Source: Ethanoligenens harbinense YUAN-3 (GTDB lineage: Bacteria > Bacillota > Clostridia > Oscillospirales > Ethanoligenentaceae). Taken from it: a stretch of 64,000 bases of DNA. The notes under the pieces were generated by a model that saw only the letters and a program-made list of their open reading frames with translations, was not told the origin of the DNA and did no database searches. The position numbers and the translations under genes were made by a program. The stretch lies in assembly GCF_000178115.2 (NCBI RefSeq), contig NC_014828.1, positions 829,501 to 893,500 of the forward strand, in the 5' to 3' direction. The stretch's first letter is position 1. The number at the start of each line of letters is the position of its first letter. Of this stretch, positions 34,677 through 43,351 are shown piece after piece.

Positions 34677-35107
34677 AACAAAACCTCCAATAATCTACAC
34701 GAGTGAAATAAATGGTTGTTTGGAAAAGTTCAGCGTGTTTCGTGTATGAATATATGATAGCAAATATCCGGTCGGATAGGTAGATGTCATTTATCCAAAC
34801 TTTATTTTTGGATTTATGAAAATTACACATCAAAAAACATAGACTTTATATAAAACATTTAAATAAATCAAGGAATATTTGGACATTTTCGTAGAAAGGC
34901 TTAGGAGTGGGCGCGCATGGCGATATGGACAAAGCACACGGTATGCGCCTGGTTTCCGGAAATCCAAACCCTTCGATTTGTTGCAAAATGAAATGAAGTG
35001 TAAAATAGATGTTGAAAGTTTTTTCAAAATGGGATACTATATGGTTGCATTCTATAAAAAAATTGTGGAATCTGGCAGAATTTTGCTGTTGACAGAAAGG
35101 GGCCGTG
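34677..35107. other. AT-rich divergent intergenic region (msmX / pilus operon)
   Basis: 431 bp without a gene. It holds upstream DNA of msmX on the minus strand, with inverted repeats at 34766-34777 and 34793-34813 (ATCCAAA/TTTGGAT). A good plus-strand promoter for the pilus operon is at 35012-35040. It is clearly more A/T-rich than its surroundings. Confidence 0.6.
35012..35040 (+). promoter_or_regulatory. promoter of the plus-strand pilus operon
   Basis: TTGAAA (35012-35017), 17-bp spacer, TACTAT (35035-35040), about 70 bp before the prepilin peptidase start. Confidence 0.65.
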
Positions 35108-35866
35108 ATGGCGGGCTTGCTTGCTGTTTTTATGTTTCTATTCGGGCTTTGCATCGGCAGCTTTTTGAATGTGTGCATCTACCGCATCCCCAAAGGAGAA
35201 TCCATTGTATTCGGCCGGTCGCATTGCCCCGCTTGCGGTGCCGCCATCCAGAACCGCGACCTCGTTCCGGTTTTCAGCTGGCTGGCGCTTAAAGGCCGCT
35301 GCCGGAATTGCGGTGCGCGCATCCCCGTCCGCTACCCCGCGGTGGAGCTGCTGGGCGGGCTGCTCTTTCTGGCTGTTTATGGCGCGTATGGCTTGACACT
35401 TTCGGCGGCAGTCTATGCGGCTTTCATCTGCGCCCTTGTTGTGACCGCGTTCATTGATTACGACCAGTCCATTATACCGAACGGCATTGTGCTGTACATA
35501 TTGGCGGTGGGCGTGCCGGCCATATTTTTTACGCAGGGCACGGGCCTAATTGATCGGGTCATCGGTTTTTTTGCGGCCAGCGTGCCGCTGCTCATCGCGT
35601 ATTTTGTGACGCGGGGCGGACTGGGCCTCGGGGATGTCAAACTGATGGCGGCCGGGGGTTTTCTGCTGGGATGGAAGCTGATCCTGCTCTCGTTGGCGGT
35701 GGGAAGTATCGTGGGTGCGGTCGTGGGCGTTTCGCTTGTTTTGCGGGGACGAAAGTCCATGCGGTCGGCCGTCCCGTTCGGGCCGTTTCTGTCTTTGGGG
35801 ATGTGCTTTTCCGCGCTTTACGGCAATGCGGCGCTGCATGCGTATATCGGTCTGTTTGTCCGGTAG
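35108..35866 (+). CDS. pilD: prepilin peptidase (A24 family)
   Basis: Inner-membrane aspartic peptidase that cleaves prepilin leaders and N-methylates the new end. It has 252 residues. The N-terminal A24 domain has SFLNVCIYRIPKGES and the paired zinc cysteines CPAC and CRNCGARIPVRYP. The two active-site aspartates are in FIDYDQSIIP and GLGDVKLM. About seven TM segments are seen. The start is ATG 35108, with GTG directly before it at 35105. It is the first gene of the plus-strand pilus operon. Confidence 0.94.
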   Translation: MAGLLAVFMFLFGLCIGSFLNVCIYRIPKGESIVFGRSHCPACGAAIQNRDLVPVFSWLALKGRCRNCGARIPVRYPAVELLGGLLFLAVYGAYGLTLSAAVYAAFICALVVTAFIDYDQSIIPNGIVLYILAVGVPAIFFTQGTGLIDRVIGFFAASVPLLIAYFVTRGGLGLGDVKLMAAGGFLLGWKLILLSLAVGSIVGAVVGVSLVLRGRKSMRSAVPFGPFLSLGMCFSALYGNAALHAYIGLFVR

Positions 35867-35907
35867 CGGCACCCCCTGTTATTCTGGAAGTGTAAGGACG
35901 TGACAAT

Positions 35908-37590
35908 ATGGCGATGAAAAATCTGCGCATAGGTGAAATGCTGCTGGAAGAAAACCTGATCACACAGGCACAGCTCGATGCCGCACTTGCACGCAAAAAA
36001 GAAGGGGACCACAACAAGCTGGGCGACATTCTGGTGGAAATGGGCAGTGTTTCGGAAAAGGAACTGACCCGAATGCTGGGCACGCGGCTGAAAGTGCCGG
36101 TCGTAGACTTGGTGGAGACGGGCATCGACCAGCATGTTCCAGACCTGATACCCGAGGAACTGGCTAAAAAATACATGGTCATTCCCATCGCGCAGGACGG
36201 ACAGATTCTCACGGTCGCCACCAGCGACCCGATGAATTTCTATGCCATCGATGACCTGCGGCTGGCCACTAATCTGGAAATCAAGCCGGTATTGGCCACA
36301 TCCACAGACATCAAAAACGCCATCAGCCATTATTACAGCCGCAAGCTGGCGGAAGAAGCGGCCGAGGACGTCAACCGTGAATTCAACTTCAACAGTATGG
36401 TTGATGCGGGCAATCTTTTGGGGGAGAAAGTTGATAATGCGCCGGTCGTCCGTCTGGTGGCCTCCATCATCCAGCAGGGTATCAAGTTTGGAGCCAGCGA
36501 TCTCCATATCGAGCCGTCGGAGACGGAAACCCGCATCCGCATGCGCGTGGACGGTGTGCTCAAGCCGCTGATGTCGCTGGCGGCCGCGGCGCATGCCTCG
36601 GTGGTGACCCGCATCAAGATCATGGGCAATATGAACATTGCCGAGCGGCGCGTGCCGCAGGACGGCAGGGTGGAGATCGTCATCGACGGCCGGCCGGTGG
36701 ACATGCGCCTCTCCGTGCTGCCCACCGTGACGGGTGAAAAAGTCGTCATTCGTATTCTGGGCGGACAGGACGCGGTGCGCTCGGTCAATGATCTGGGTCT
36801 GTCGGCGGAAAACCGCGCGCTGTTTGAAAAAATCACCCGCAGCCCCAATGGTATTCTGCTCGTTTCCGGCCCCACCGGCAGCGGCAAATCCACCACCCTT
36901 TACTCCATCCTCAACCAGCTCAACCAGCCCGGCGTCAACATCATTACGGTCGAGGACCCGGTCGAGTACCGCATGCCCGGTGCCAACCAGGTGCAGGTCA
37001 ACCCCAAAGCGGGCCTGACGTTTGCAAGCGGCCTGCGCTCCATCCTGCGGCAGGACCCCGATATCATCATGATCGGCGAGATCCGCGACGCCGAGACGGC
37101 GCAGATCGCCATCCGGGCGGCCATTACCGGCCATCTGGTGCTCTCCACCATCCACACCAACGACGCGGCCTCGACCGTTACCCGTCTGGTGGATATGGGC
37201 GTGGAGCCGTTTCTTGTGTCGTCCGCCGTCATCGGCATCATTGCGCAGCGGTTGGTGCGCAAGATCTGCCCACGCTGCAAGCAGCCGTATACTCCAAGCG
37301 ACAGTGAGTGCCGGCTGCTGGGCATCCCCGTGCAGAGCACGCTTTACCGGGGGACGGGCTGCAATTACTGCGACCACACCGGCTATAAGGGCCGCACCGC
37401 CATCCATGAGATTATGGCAATCAGCCATGACGTGCGTGAACTCATCGACAATGAAGCCGCCACCGACGAGATCCGCGCGCAGATCGTCCGCGACGGCACC
37501 ATCACGTTGCAGGAGTGCTGCAAGCAGCTGGTCTTAAACGGTGTGACCACCAGGGAAGAACTGCTGCGCGCCACCTACAGTATTGGGTGA
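35908..37590 (+). CDS. pilB: type IV pilus assembly ATPase PilB/GspE
   Basis: Cytoplasmic hexameric extension motor, 560 residues. The N-terminal MshEN-type domain starts at RIGEMLLEENLITQAQLDAA. Walker A is VSGPTGSGKSTTLYS, the Asp box VEDPVEY, Walker B DPDIIMIGEIRDAETA and the His box STIHTNDA. A tetracysteine zinc site (CPRCK and CNYCDHTGYKGRT) is near the C-terminus, as in extension ATPases and unlike PilT. It is 41 bp after pilD and 103 bp before pilT. Confidence 0.95.
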   Translation: MAMKNLRIGEMLLEENLITQAQLDAALARKKEGDHNKLGDILVEMGSVSEKELTRMLGTRLKVPVVDLVETGIDQHVPDLIPEELAKKYMVIPIAQDGQILTVATSDPMNFYAIDDLRLATNLEIKPVLATSTDIKNAISHYYSRKLAEEAAEDVNREFNFNSMVDAGNLLGEKVDNAPVVRLVASIIQQGIKFGASDLHIEPSETETRIRMRVDGVLKPLMSLAAAAHASVVTRIKIMGNMNIAERRVPQDGRVEIVIDGRPVDMRLSVLPTVTGEKVVIRILGGQDAVRSVNDLGLSAENRALFEKITRSPNGILLVSGPTGSGKSTTLYSILNQLNQPGVNIITVEDPVEYRMPGANQVQVNPKAGLTFASGLRSILRQDPDIIMIGEIRDAETAQIAIRAAITGHLVLSTIHTNDAASTVTRLVDMGVEPFLVSSAVIGIIAQRLVRKICPRCKQPYTPSDSECRLLGIPVQSTLYRGTGCNYCDHTGYKGRTAIHEIMAISHDVRELIDNEAATDEIRAQIVRDGTITLQECCKQLVLNGVTTREELLRATYSIG

Positions 37591-37693
37591 GCGGTTTTCA
37601 TACCCTCTCGTATCCAGTGTACGCGTCTGAAGCTCCGGAATGCCGGAGCGGGAAAAAGGAAACGACAGTGAAGAAGAGAAAGAGGAATGCAGC

Positions 37694-38755
37694 ATGAAAC
37701 GGGTCGATGAATTGCTTTTTAAAGCGATGGACTGCAAAAGCTCCGATCTGCACCTCACGGTGGGGGTGCCTCCCATGGTGCGGATCAACGGCCTGCTCCG
37801 GCCACTGGAAGGCTATGATGTTCTGCTGCCCGAAGACACGCAGGAAATTGCCGCTTCCATGCTTACGGAAGCGCAAAACCAAGAGGTGGAAACAAAAGGC
37901 CAAACGGATTTTTCGTATGTGATACAGGATGTCGGACGTTTCCGTGTCAATATCTACAAGCAGCGGCGCAGCTATTCCATCGCTATCCGCGTGCTGGCGG
38001 CAACGATGCCGACCATTGAAAGCCTGGGCCTGCCGGGCACGCTCAAGGAGCTGGCGCTCAGGCCGCGCGGCCTTGTGCTCGTTACCGGGCCGACGGGCAG
38101 CGGCAAGTCCACCACGCTGGCGGCCATGGTGGATTATATCAATATGAACCGGCGCTGCCATGTGCTGACCATCGAAGACCCGATCGAATACCTGCACAAG
38201 CACAAGAACAGCATCGTCAACCAGCGCGAGGTCGGCGACGATACCGATTCTTTTGCCGGGGCGCTGCGCTCCGCTTTGCGTGAGGACCCGGATGTCATTC
38301 TCGTGGGCGAGATGCGCGATCTGGAGACCATCTCCACTGCCATCTCCGCTGCCGAAACCGGCCACTTCGTGCTTTCCACGCTGCACACCAACGGCGCCGC
38401 GCAGACGGTCGACCGCATCATCGATATGTTTCCGCCCTTCCAGCAGCAACAGATACGCGTACAGCTTTCCTCGGTGCTGCAGGCGGTCATCACGCAGCAA
38501 CTGCTGCCCAACGTGCTGCACGACGGGCGGGTGGTCGCCATGGAGCTGATGCTCTGCAACGACGCTGTGCGCAACATGATACGCGACAACAAGTGCCACC
38601 AGATCGTTACCGCGTTGCAGACCGGCATCAAGCAAGGCATGATGCCCATGGATTATTCGCTCAGCCGCTTGGTGAAAGCAAACCAGATCACGCAGGCGGA
38701 AGCGATGTCGCACAGCATGGATAAGGAAACGCTGCGTCGCTACCTGACCATGTGA
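37694..38755 (+). CDS. pilT: type IV pilus retraction ATPase PilT
   Basis: Hexameric retraction motor, 353 residues. The N-terminus has the PilT SSDLHLTVGVPPMVRINGLL start. Walker A is VTGPTGSGKSTTLAA, the Asp box TIEDPIEYLH, Walker B DPDVILVGEMRD and the His box STLHTNGA. There is no zinc tetracysteine. AEAMSHSMDKETLRRYL ends it in place of the usual retraction AIRLIR helix region. ATG 37694 is chosen at MKRVDELLF. Its presence predicts twitching, DNA uptake or dynamic adhesion. Confidence 0.95.
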   Translation: MKRVDELLFKAMDCKSSDLHLTVGVPPMVRINGLLRPLEGYDVLLPEDTQEIAASMLTEAQNQEVETKGQTDFSYVIQDVGRFRVNIYKQRRSYSIAIRVLAATMPTIESLGLPGTLKELALRPRGLVLVTGPTGSGKSTTLAAMVDYINMNRRCHVLTIEDPIEYLHKHKNSIVNQREVGDDTDSFAGALRSALREDPDVILVGEMRDLETISTAISAAETGHFVLSTLHTNGAAQTVDRIIDMFPPFQQQQIRVQLSSVLQAVITQQLLPNVLHDGRVVAMELMLCNDAVRNMIRDNKCHQIVTALQTGIKQGMMPMDYSLSRLVKANQITQAEAMSHSMDKETLRRYLTM

Positions 38756-38869
38756 ATCGTTTCAAAAAAAAAATTTTGAAACGTGTCTGGAAATCCGGTT
38801 TGGCGGTATAAAGAAAACAGAAACATAAGAATTGTGCTGAAAACGGTCTATGAAATGGGAGGGTACCAT

Positions 38870-39310
38870 ATGATTAAGTCACTTGTGAAAACACGTGAAA
38901 AACTCCGTAAGAACAAAAAAGGCTTTACCCTGATCGAACTCCTCGTCGTCATCGCCATCCTCGCCGTCCTCGCGGCGATCCTCATCCCTGTCGTTGGTGG
39001 GTTCATTGGCAGTGCCCGGAAAAATGCCGCGACTGCGGATGCCCGTTCCGTTTATTCCGCAACCACCACTTATCTCGCGCAAAACACGGGAGATTTCAGC
39101 GGCGGTTATAATGCGACTACTAACGGCATCAGTGATGCTAATCTCGAACAGTATCTGGGTGGCACTCCGACTACTTGGAACTTCAAAATTACAGCTATCG
39201 ATATAACATATGATTCCACAACGGGGACATCAACTGTGCATAGTGTCACTATCACAGAACCCCAAACTGGTGGTACTTCTTACACGTTTGATGGTGTGCA
39301 CATCTCGTAA
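38870..39310 (+). CDS. type IV prepilin, major pilin candidate 1
   Basis: A 146-residue prepilin. The positively charged leader ends KKG before FTLIELLVVIAILAVLAAIL, giving a mature N-terminal Phe with the conserved Glu5. A short soluble head of about 100 residues follows. AGAGGG-type GGGAGGGTACCAT precedes ATG 38870. It lies 115 bp after pilT, and a terminator follows it, which could make this the main product of the operon's 3' part. It resembles the second pilin strongly at the N-terminus and weakly in the head. Confidence 0.92.
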   Translation: MIKSLVKTREKLRKNKKGFTLIELLVVIAILAVLAAILIPVVGGFIGSARKNAATADARSVYSATTTYLAQNTGDFSGGYNATTNGISDANLEQYLGGTPTTWNFKITAIDITYDSTTGTSTVHSVTITEPQTGGTSYTFDGVHIS

Positions 39311-39338
39311 TCTGAGGGTAGCTTTTAAAGTAAGTTTA

Positions 39339-39370
39339 CAAAAACCGCCGGTTTGGCCGGCGGCTTTTTG
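39339..39370 (+). terminator. terminator between the two prepilin genes
   Basis: CAAAAACCGCCGG pairs with CCGGCGGCTTTTTG. It suggests that the second prepilin is expressed by read-through or from its own promoter. Confidence 0.8.
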
Positions 39371-39431
39371 TTACCATTTTGAGCGACTTCGTGCATTGAA
39401 TTGGAATGGGATTGAAAGATGGGGGCTACAT

Positions 39432-39845
39432 ATGGTCAAGGCACTTGCGGAAACCCATGGAAAACTACGCAGGAGCAAAAAAGGTTTTACTCTCATCGAG
39501 CTTCTCGTCGTCCTCGCTATCCTCACCATTCTCGTGGCAATTTTGATTCCTGTTGTAGCTGGATTTATCCATAAAGCAAAGCAGAGCGCGTCTAACACTG
39601 ATGCGCACACGGTTTTTACCGCTGCAGCAGCGTATGTGGCGCTTCACGATGATACGACCTTTACAAGTTTGGGTAGTGCCGCCTCGACGGGTAAAGTTCC
39701 GATCACCACCGCCGATCTTTCAAATTATATTGGAAGCAATTACAGCTTTACCATTACAAAAATCACGATTAACGGCGGCGTGGTGGCTGGCGTGCAAGTC
39801 TCGGAGTTTGGCGGGACATTCACCGGCACCTATGGAACCGTGTAG
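39432..39845 (+). CDS. type IV prepilin, major pilin candidate 2
   Basis: A 137-residue prepilin. The leader (MVKALAETHGKLRRSKKG) is followed by FTLIELLVVLAILTILVAIL with Glu5. The N-terminal 45 residues are close to the first pilin, while the head differs and is rich in Ser/Thr/Gly. It probably arose by duplication. ATG 39432 follows GGGGGCTACAT. A strong bidirectional terminator lies after it, towards the convergent minus-strand operon. Confidence 0.92.
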   Translation: MVKALAETHGKLRRSKKGFTLIELLVVLAILTILVAILIPVVAGFIHKAKQSASNTDAHTVFTAAAAYVALHDDTTFTSLGSAASTGKVPITTADLSNYIGSNYSFTITKITINGGVVAGVQVSEFGGTFTGTYGTV

Positions 39846-39867
39846 GGGACTGCCCTGCGGCGCAAAA

Positions 39868-39907
39868 ACGAACCGGCTCCGCAACGCGGAGCCGGTTCGT
39901 TTATTTT
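39868..39907. terminator. bidirectional terminator between the convergent pilus operons
   Basis: Perfect 15-bp arms ACGAACCGGCTCCGC and its complement around AAC, with T-runs on both sides. It overlaps the stop codon of the minus-strand sigma factor gene. Confidence 0.9.
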
Positions 39908-40671
39908 CCCTTTATCATCTTGAATGATTTCGATGAATCAATAATATGGAAGCTTGGCCCGCCGAGCAGGGTGGCCAGCGATTTGAGCCCCGCTGATTTC
40001 ACACGGCTGACCTTGCGCTGGTTCAGCCCCAGCTCGGCGGCGGTCTGTTCCTGCGTAAGCCCGCGGAAGAACAAGGCGGAAATCACGCGGCGCTGTAGTT
40101 CGTCGAGTTTTTCCATTGCCTGCGCGAGCGCCAGCCTGTCTTCCAGCGGCAGGTGAAATGGCTGCATCTGTGTGGAACTGATCTTCTCAATATCCAAGTC
40201 GGAAAAGGCGACCAGCCCCGCCCGCAGCACCTCTCGCACGCCCTCGGGCCGGATGCCGAGTTCGTCAGCCAGCTTGTCTTCTTCCGGCGGCGGTTCACCG
40301 TCCTCCGCCGTGCGTTCCAGCACTTTCTCCGCCTGTTCCTGCAATCGGTTGAGACAGCCCGGGCGACGATAGACCCGTTCCTTGCGCGCAAAATGCCGGA
40401 TTTCCCCGATGATGCAATGGGACGCCCATGTGGAGAACAGCACACGCCCGTCATAACTTTTTATGGCTTTGACAAGGCCCAGCATGCCGGTTTGCGCCGT
40501 ATCCTCAAGCGGGCAGCCCACGCCGTACAGCGCGGCAAAATGATAGACCAAGGGCCTGCCAGCCAAAACGACCGCCTCCAGCGCGGCGTCGCTGGGGGTG
40601 GCGGTATAGCAGGCGTAGGCTTCGTTGATATCGGGGCCGGATGAGGTTTGCAGTTTGGCTGTTTGTTCCAT
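39901..40671 (-). CDS. SigB/F/G-type sigma factor at the end of the pilus operon
   Basis: A 256-residue sigma-70 family factor. Region 2 is visible as LVYHFAALYGVGCPLEDTAQ, then GMLGLVKAIKSYD and STWASHCIIGEIRHFARKER. Region 3 lies at about 115-165. The region 4 helix-turn-helix is RGLTQEQTAAELGLNQRKVSRV. The pattern is nearest to SigB/SigF/SigG, but CIIGEIRHFARKER is not identical to known sporulation factors. It starts 33 bp after the minor prepilin gene on the same strand, so it looks co-transcribed with pilus genes. No anti-sigma gene is seen nearby. Confidence 0.85.
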   Translation of the reverse strand: MEQTAKLQTSSGPDINEAYACYTATPSDAALEAVVLAGRPLVYHFAALYGVGCPLEDTAQTGMLGLVKAIKSYDGRVLFSTWASHCIIGEIRHFARKERVYRRPGCLNRLQEQAEKVLERTAEDGEPPPEEDKLADELGIRPEGVREVLRAGLVAFSDLDIEKISSTQMQPFHLPLEDRLALAQAMEKLDELQRRVISALFFRGLTQEQTAAELGLNQRKVSRVKSAGLKSLATLLGGPSFHIIDSSKSFKMIKGK

Positions 40672-40704
40672 GTTATCACATCCCTGCTGTCAAAAAACGC
40701 GCTG

Positions 40705-41295
40705 TCATGGCGAGGTATAAGGCGTAAAACCGATCAAGGCGCCCCCGTTTGGATTGCCACCGGTGTTGTCCGTGATGGACGCGCTGGTGAACCCCCTGCC
40801 AATATTGTTGATGGGAATGTCGGTGTTGAGCGTGTAGTTGTCATTTGCGTTGGCATTGTTATAAATGGAAATTGTAACATGGAGCACGGCCGCTGAGGTT
40901 TCTTTGAAGCTCACGGTCACGGTGTATCCTTTAAAGTAGCCTTTTTGAAAAGCAATTTCCGGTGCGCCAGACTTTGGATTGATAATCAAGGCGGCGTTTG
41001 CGGTTCCGCCGGATGGCGTAGTGTCAAAATACAGGTAGCCATTCGTGCAACTGGAAAGGAATGAGGGGTCGTTATAAATGGTCAGGCTGGTGCTGTTCTG
41101 CACCGTGTTTTTGATTTTTTGCTCAAGCAGCAGCGCCATGGTGTGTTCATCAAACTTGTAGTTCGTGTTTTTGACGATATTGTTGCCGAACACCATGATG
41201 CCGCCGATGGCCACGAGCACAATGGAGGTGATGGCCAGCACGACCACCAGCTCAATCAGCGTAAACCCTTGCCTGTTTTTTAAGTGTTTTTTCAT
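40705..41295 (-). CDS. minor prepilin (PilW-like)
   Basis: About 196 residues. The leader MKKHLKNRQG is followed by FTLIELVVVLAITSIVLVAIG with Glu5. The head is long and Asn/Ser/Thr-rich. The start could also be GTG 41304. Minor pilins of this sort prime pilus assembly. It lies 18 bp after the PilV-like gene and 33 bp before the sigma factor gene. Confidence 0.87.
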   Translation of the reverse strand: MKKHLKNRQGFTLIELVVVLAITSIVLVAIGGIMVFGNNIVKNTNYKFDEHTMALLLEQKIKNTVQNSTSLTIYNDPSFLSSCTNGYLYFDTTPSGGTANAALIINPKSGAPEIAFQKGYFKGYTVTVSFKETSAAVLHVTISIYNNANANDNYTLNTDIPINNIGRGFTSASITDNTGGNPNGGALIGFTPYTSP

Positions 41296-41313
41296 CACGC
41301 TCACACTTTCGGT

Positions 41314-41691
41314 TCAGTTGGGGGTGAAGTTCCAGTAGGTGACGGAGCCGCCCGGCGTGTCCGACGTCGTGCCGGTTTCGTAGGTGCCGGTCACGGTGGA
41401 GGCCGCGCCGCCGATGGTAACGATGACATCGCCGCCCGTACTGCTTACGGATGTGGTGGCCGCATCCCCTGCGGCGACACTCGCAGTGCCGGTTGCGCCC
41501 GCAGCCTTGAGTGAATTTTTGCTGCGCGGCATGGTCTTGCTCATGATGTTCAGCCCGACGACCAGCGCAGTGCCGATGAGCACTACCACGATGGTAAGCA
41601 GCGCTAAAGCTACGATGACCTCGACCAGCGTCATGCCCTTTTGTTCGCGCAGGCAAATGGGGTGCTTTTTCAAGTTATGCAGCTTTTTCAT
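41314..41691 (-). CDS. minor prepilin (PilV/PilI-like)
   Basis: A 125-residue prepilin-like protein. The leader ends EQKG before MTLVEVIVALALLTIVVVLI, with Glu5 present. The head is short, Ser/Thr/Gly-rich and lacks cysteines. Its ATG overlaps the stop of the PilX-like gene by 4 bp, so the two are translationally coupled. Confidence 0.87.
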   Translation of the reverse strand: MKKLHNLKKHPICLREQKGMTLVEVIVALALLTIVVVLIGTALVVGLNIMSKTMPRSKNSLKAAGATGTASVAAGDAATTSVSSTGGDVIVTIGGAASTVTGTYETGTTSDTPGGSVTYWNFTPN

Positions 41692-43316
41692 TTGTCAGCC
41701 CACCCATCCAAAGTCCATGAGCCAGTGCCACCACCGCCGGAACCGGAGCCTGATGCCATTCCATTTAGAGGTGTTCCACTTAAATCCGGGGGAGCAATGT
41801 ATTGCAATTTGACATTATTGCTAATGATTATTGACTGCGCGCATACACTTCCAAAAAGTTTATAAGTGTATGTATTGGCCCCACCGGCTGTGAAGGTGCC
41901 ATTTGGAAGATAAATATATCCGTCAAATCTTGTATCACTTGATAAAGTGACGCTCTGGCCGGAACTGCCGCTTTCGCCTATGATAAATATTTCCGGCTGT
42001 GCATTTGCATTATTATTACTGTCATTATTGCTCATTATCAATGCACAGTTTCCATTTGTAATGTTCAAAGAAGTGTTATTACCTCTTAAATATACAAAAA
42101 GTTTGTTAGGGCCTGTTACAATGAGGTGAATATTGCTGGGAACCGTTTGCGCTGAATTAATGACGACATTGATATCATGAGCAATAGTATTAAATTTTAT
42201 AACATAGTTACTGTATCCCTTTATTTTTGAATCAAAACTGAGAACACAGTCATCATTTATGGAATAAGTGTTGCCTGAGCTAAATGTGCTCGTTCCAATA
42301 TTTATTGAAGTATAACCAGATGGTGCGGCAATGCTGTTGAAAGTCGGGGTGTCAAAGTCAATAACTACCGGAGATACTGTCGCGTTTTCAGTTGCCATGC
42401 CACCAACGAAAGTGGAGATGTTGCCCCAAGTATAAGTGTAAGTTCCCCCGGTGGTCAGATTACCATTGATCCTATTCGATCCGCCGGAAAAACTGGCATT
42501 CCCACCAAAGGTCGCATTACCAGTTATATTGCCGTTGGAAAGTGTACCGCTTTGGCCAATGTACACGCTACCGTTTACCTTTCCACTTCCGGACATAATT
42601 AAATCATTTGTTGCATAGACATCCCCGTTTGTGATTCTACCGCTACCAGTTATTGTAACCGTACCCTTTGCCTTCACACCAGTTAATCCGCTCCCGTCAC
42701 CATCTAAAGTGACGTCACCATTTGAGAGTAAGGTTCCGTTTATAACAGAACCATTCCCGTAGGAAAATGAACCGTTTGCCACAATATTACCCGTTAATTG
42801 ACTTTGACCTAATGTGGCCGAGCCATTTACATAAATAAGATTATCAAATGGATATATAGGTAAAGGAGCACTACTTGATTTCATATATGCGATAGCGGTG
42901 GCTGTGATGCCATGGACGGTCGCGGTGGAGGCCACTTTCAGCGATGTCGCACTTATTTTCGTAATAGTAATGGGGCAGCTTTGCACATTTTTGAGAGCGG
43001 TGGCAGGAGTAGTGGTGGGTAATTTGAATGTGGGTGTGGCGCTTAGCGTGTTTCCAGTTGTCAAAGCATTGACACTATCCCGTAAGTTCGTGGTATTTGG
43101 ATCGCTTATATATTTCATTGTAGCGCTCACGGCAGATTTTGCCGCAAAATACGCCTGTTGCTGGTAGATCTGCGCCTGTGTCTGGCTGCCGGATGCAAGC
43201 GAAAGGCTGATCACGGCGGCGCCGAGCACGACGAACACAACAAACACGATCAGCACGGCAATGAGCGCACTGCCGGTCTGCTCTCGATATTTCCGATACA
43301 TTCGTTTGATGTTCAT
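41688..43316 (-). CDS. PilX/GspK-like prepilin with large beta-repeat domain
   Basis: About 542 residues. The N-terminus REQTG is followed by SALIAVLIVFVVFVVLGAAV, a prepilin-like helix without Glu5, as in GspK/PilX proteins. Residues about 165-290 hold short glycine- and asparagine-rich repeats (such as GNIVANGSFSYGNGSVINGT), like a bactofilin or beta-helix stack. The C-terminus is a Gly/Ser tail (SGSGSGGGGTGSW). It is much more A/T-rich than its neighbours, which suggests fast evolution or recent gain. A tip adhesin role is possible. GGGGGCGG precedes ATG 43316. Confidence 0.82.
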   Translation of the reverse strand: MNIKRMYRKYREQTGSALIAVLIVFVVFVVLGAAVISLSLASGSQTQAQIYQQQAYFAAKSAVSATMKYISDPNTTNLRDSVNALTTGNTLSATPTFKLPTTTPATALKNVQSCPITITKISATSLKVASTATVHGITATAIAYMKSSSAPLPIYPFDNLIYVNGSATLGQSQLTGNIVANGSFSYGNGSVINGTLLSNGDVTLDGDGSGLTGVKAKGTVTITGSGRITNGDVYATNDLIMSGSGKVNGSVYIGQSGTLSNGNITGNATFGGNASFSGGSNRINGNLTTGGTYTYTWGNISTFVGGMATENATVSPVVIDFDTPTFNSIAAPSGYTSINIGTSTFSSGNTYSINDDCVLSFDSKIKGYSNYVIKFNTIAHDINVVINSAQTVPSNIHLIVTGPNKLFVYLRGNNTSLNITNGNCALIMSNNDSNNNANAQPEIFIIGESGSSGQSVTLSSDTRFDGYIYLPNGTFTAGGANTYTYKLFGSVCAQSIIISNNVKLQYIAPPDLSGTPLNGMASGSGSGGGGTGSWTLDGWADK

Positions 43317-43351
43317 GGCTATCCGCCCCCTGGTCGAGGTCAACCCGATTG

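Noticed and set aside
35818-37428. 536-codon minus-strand frame opposite pilB
   Set aside because: It mirrors the PilB gene in the complementary frame, is His/Arg/Val-rich without any domain, and the plus strand carries a clear ATPase. It is a high-GC shadow frame.
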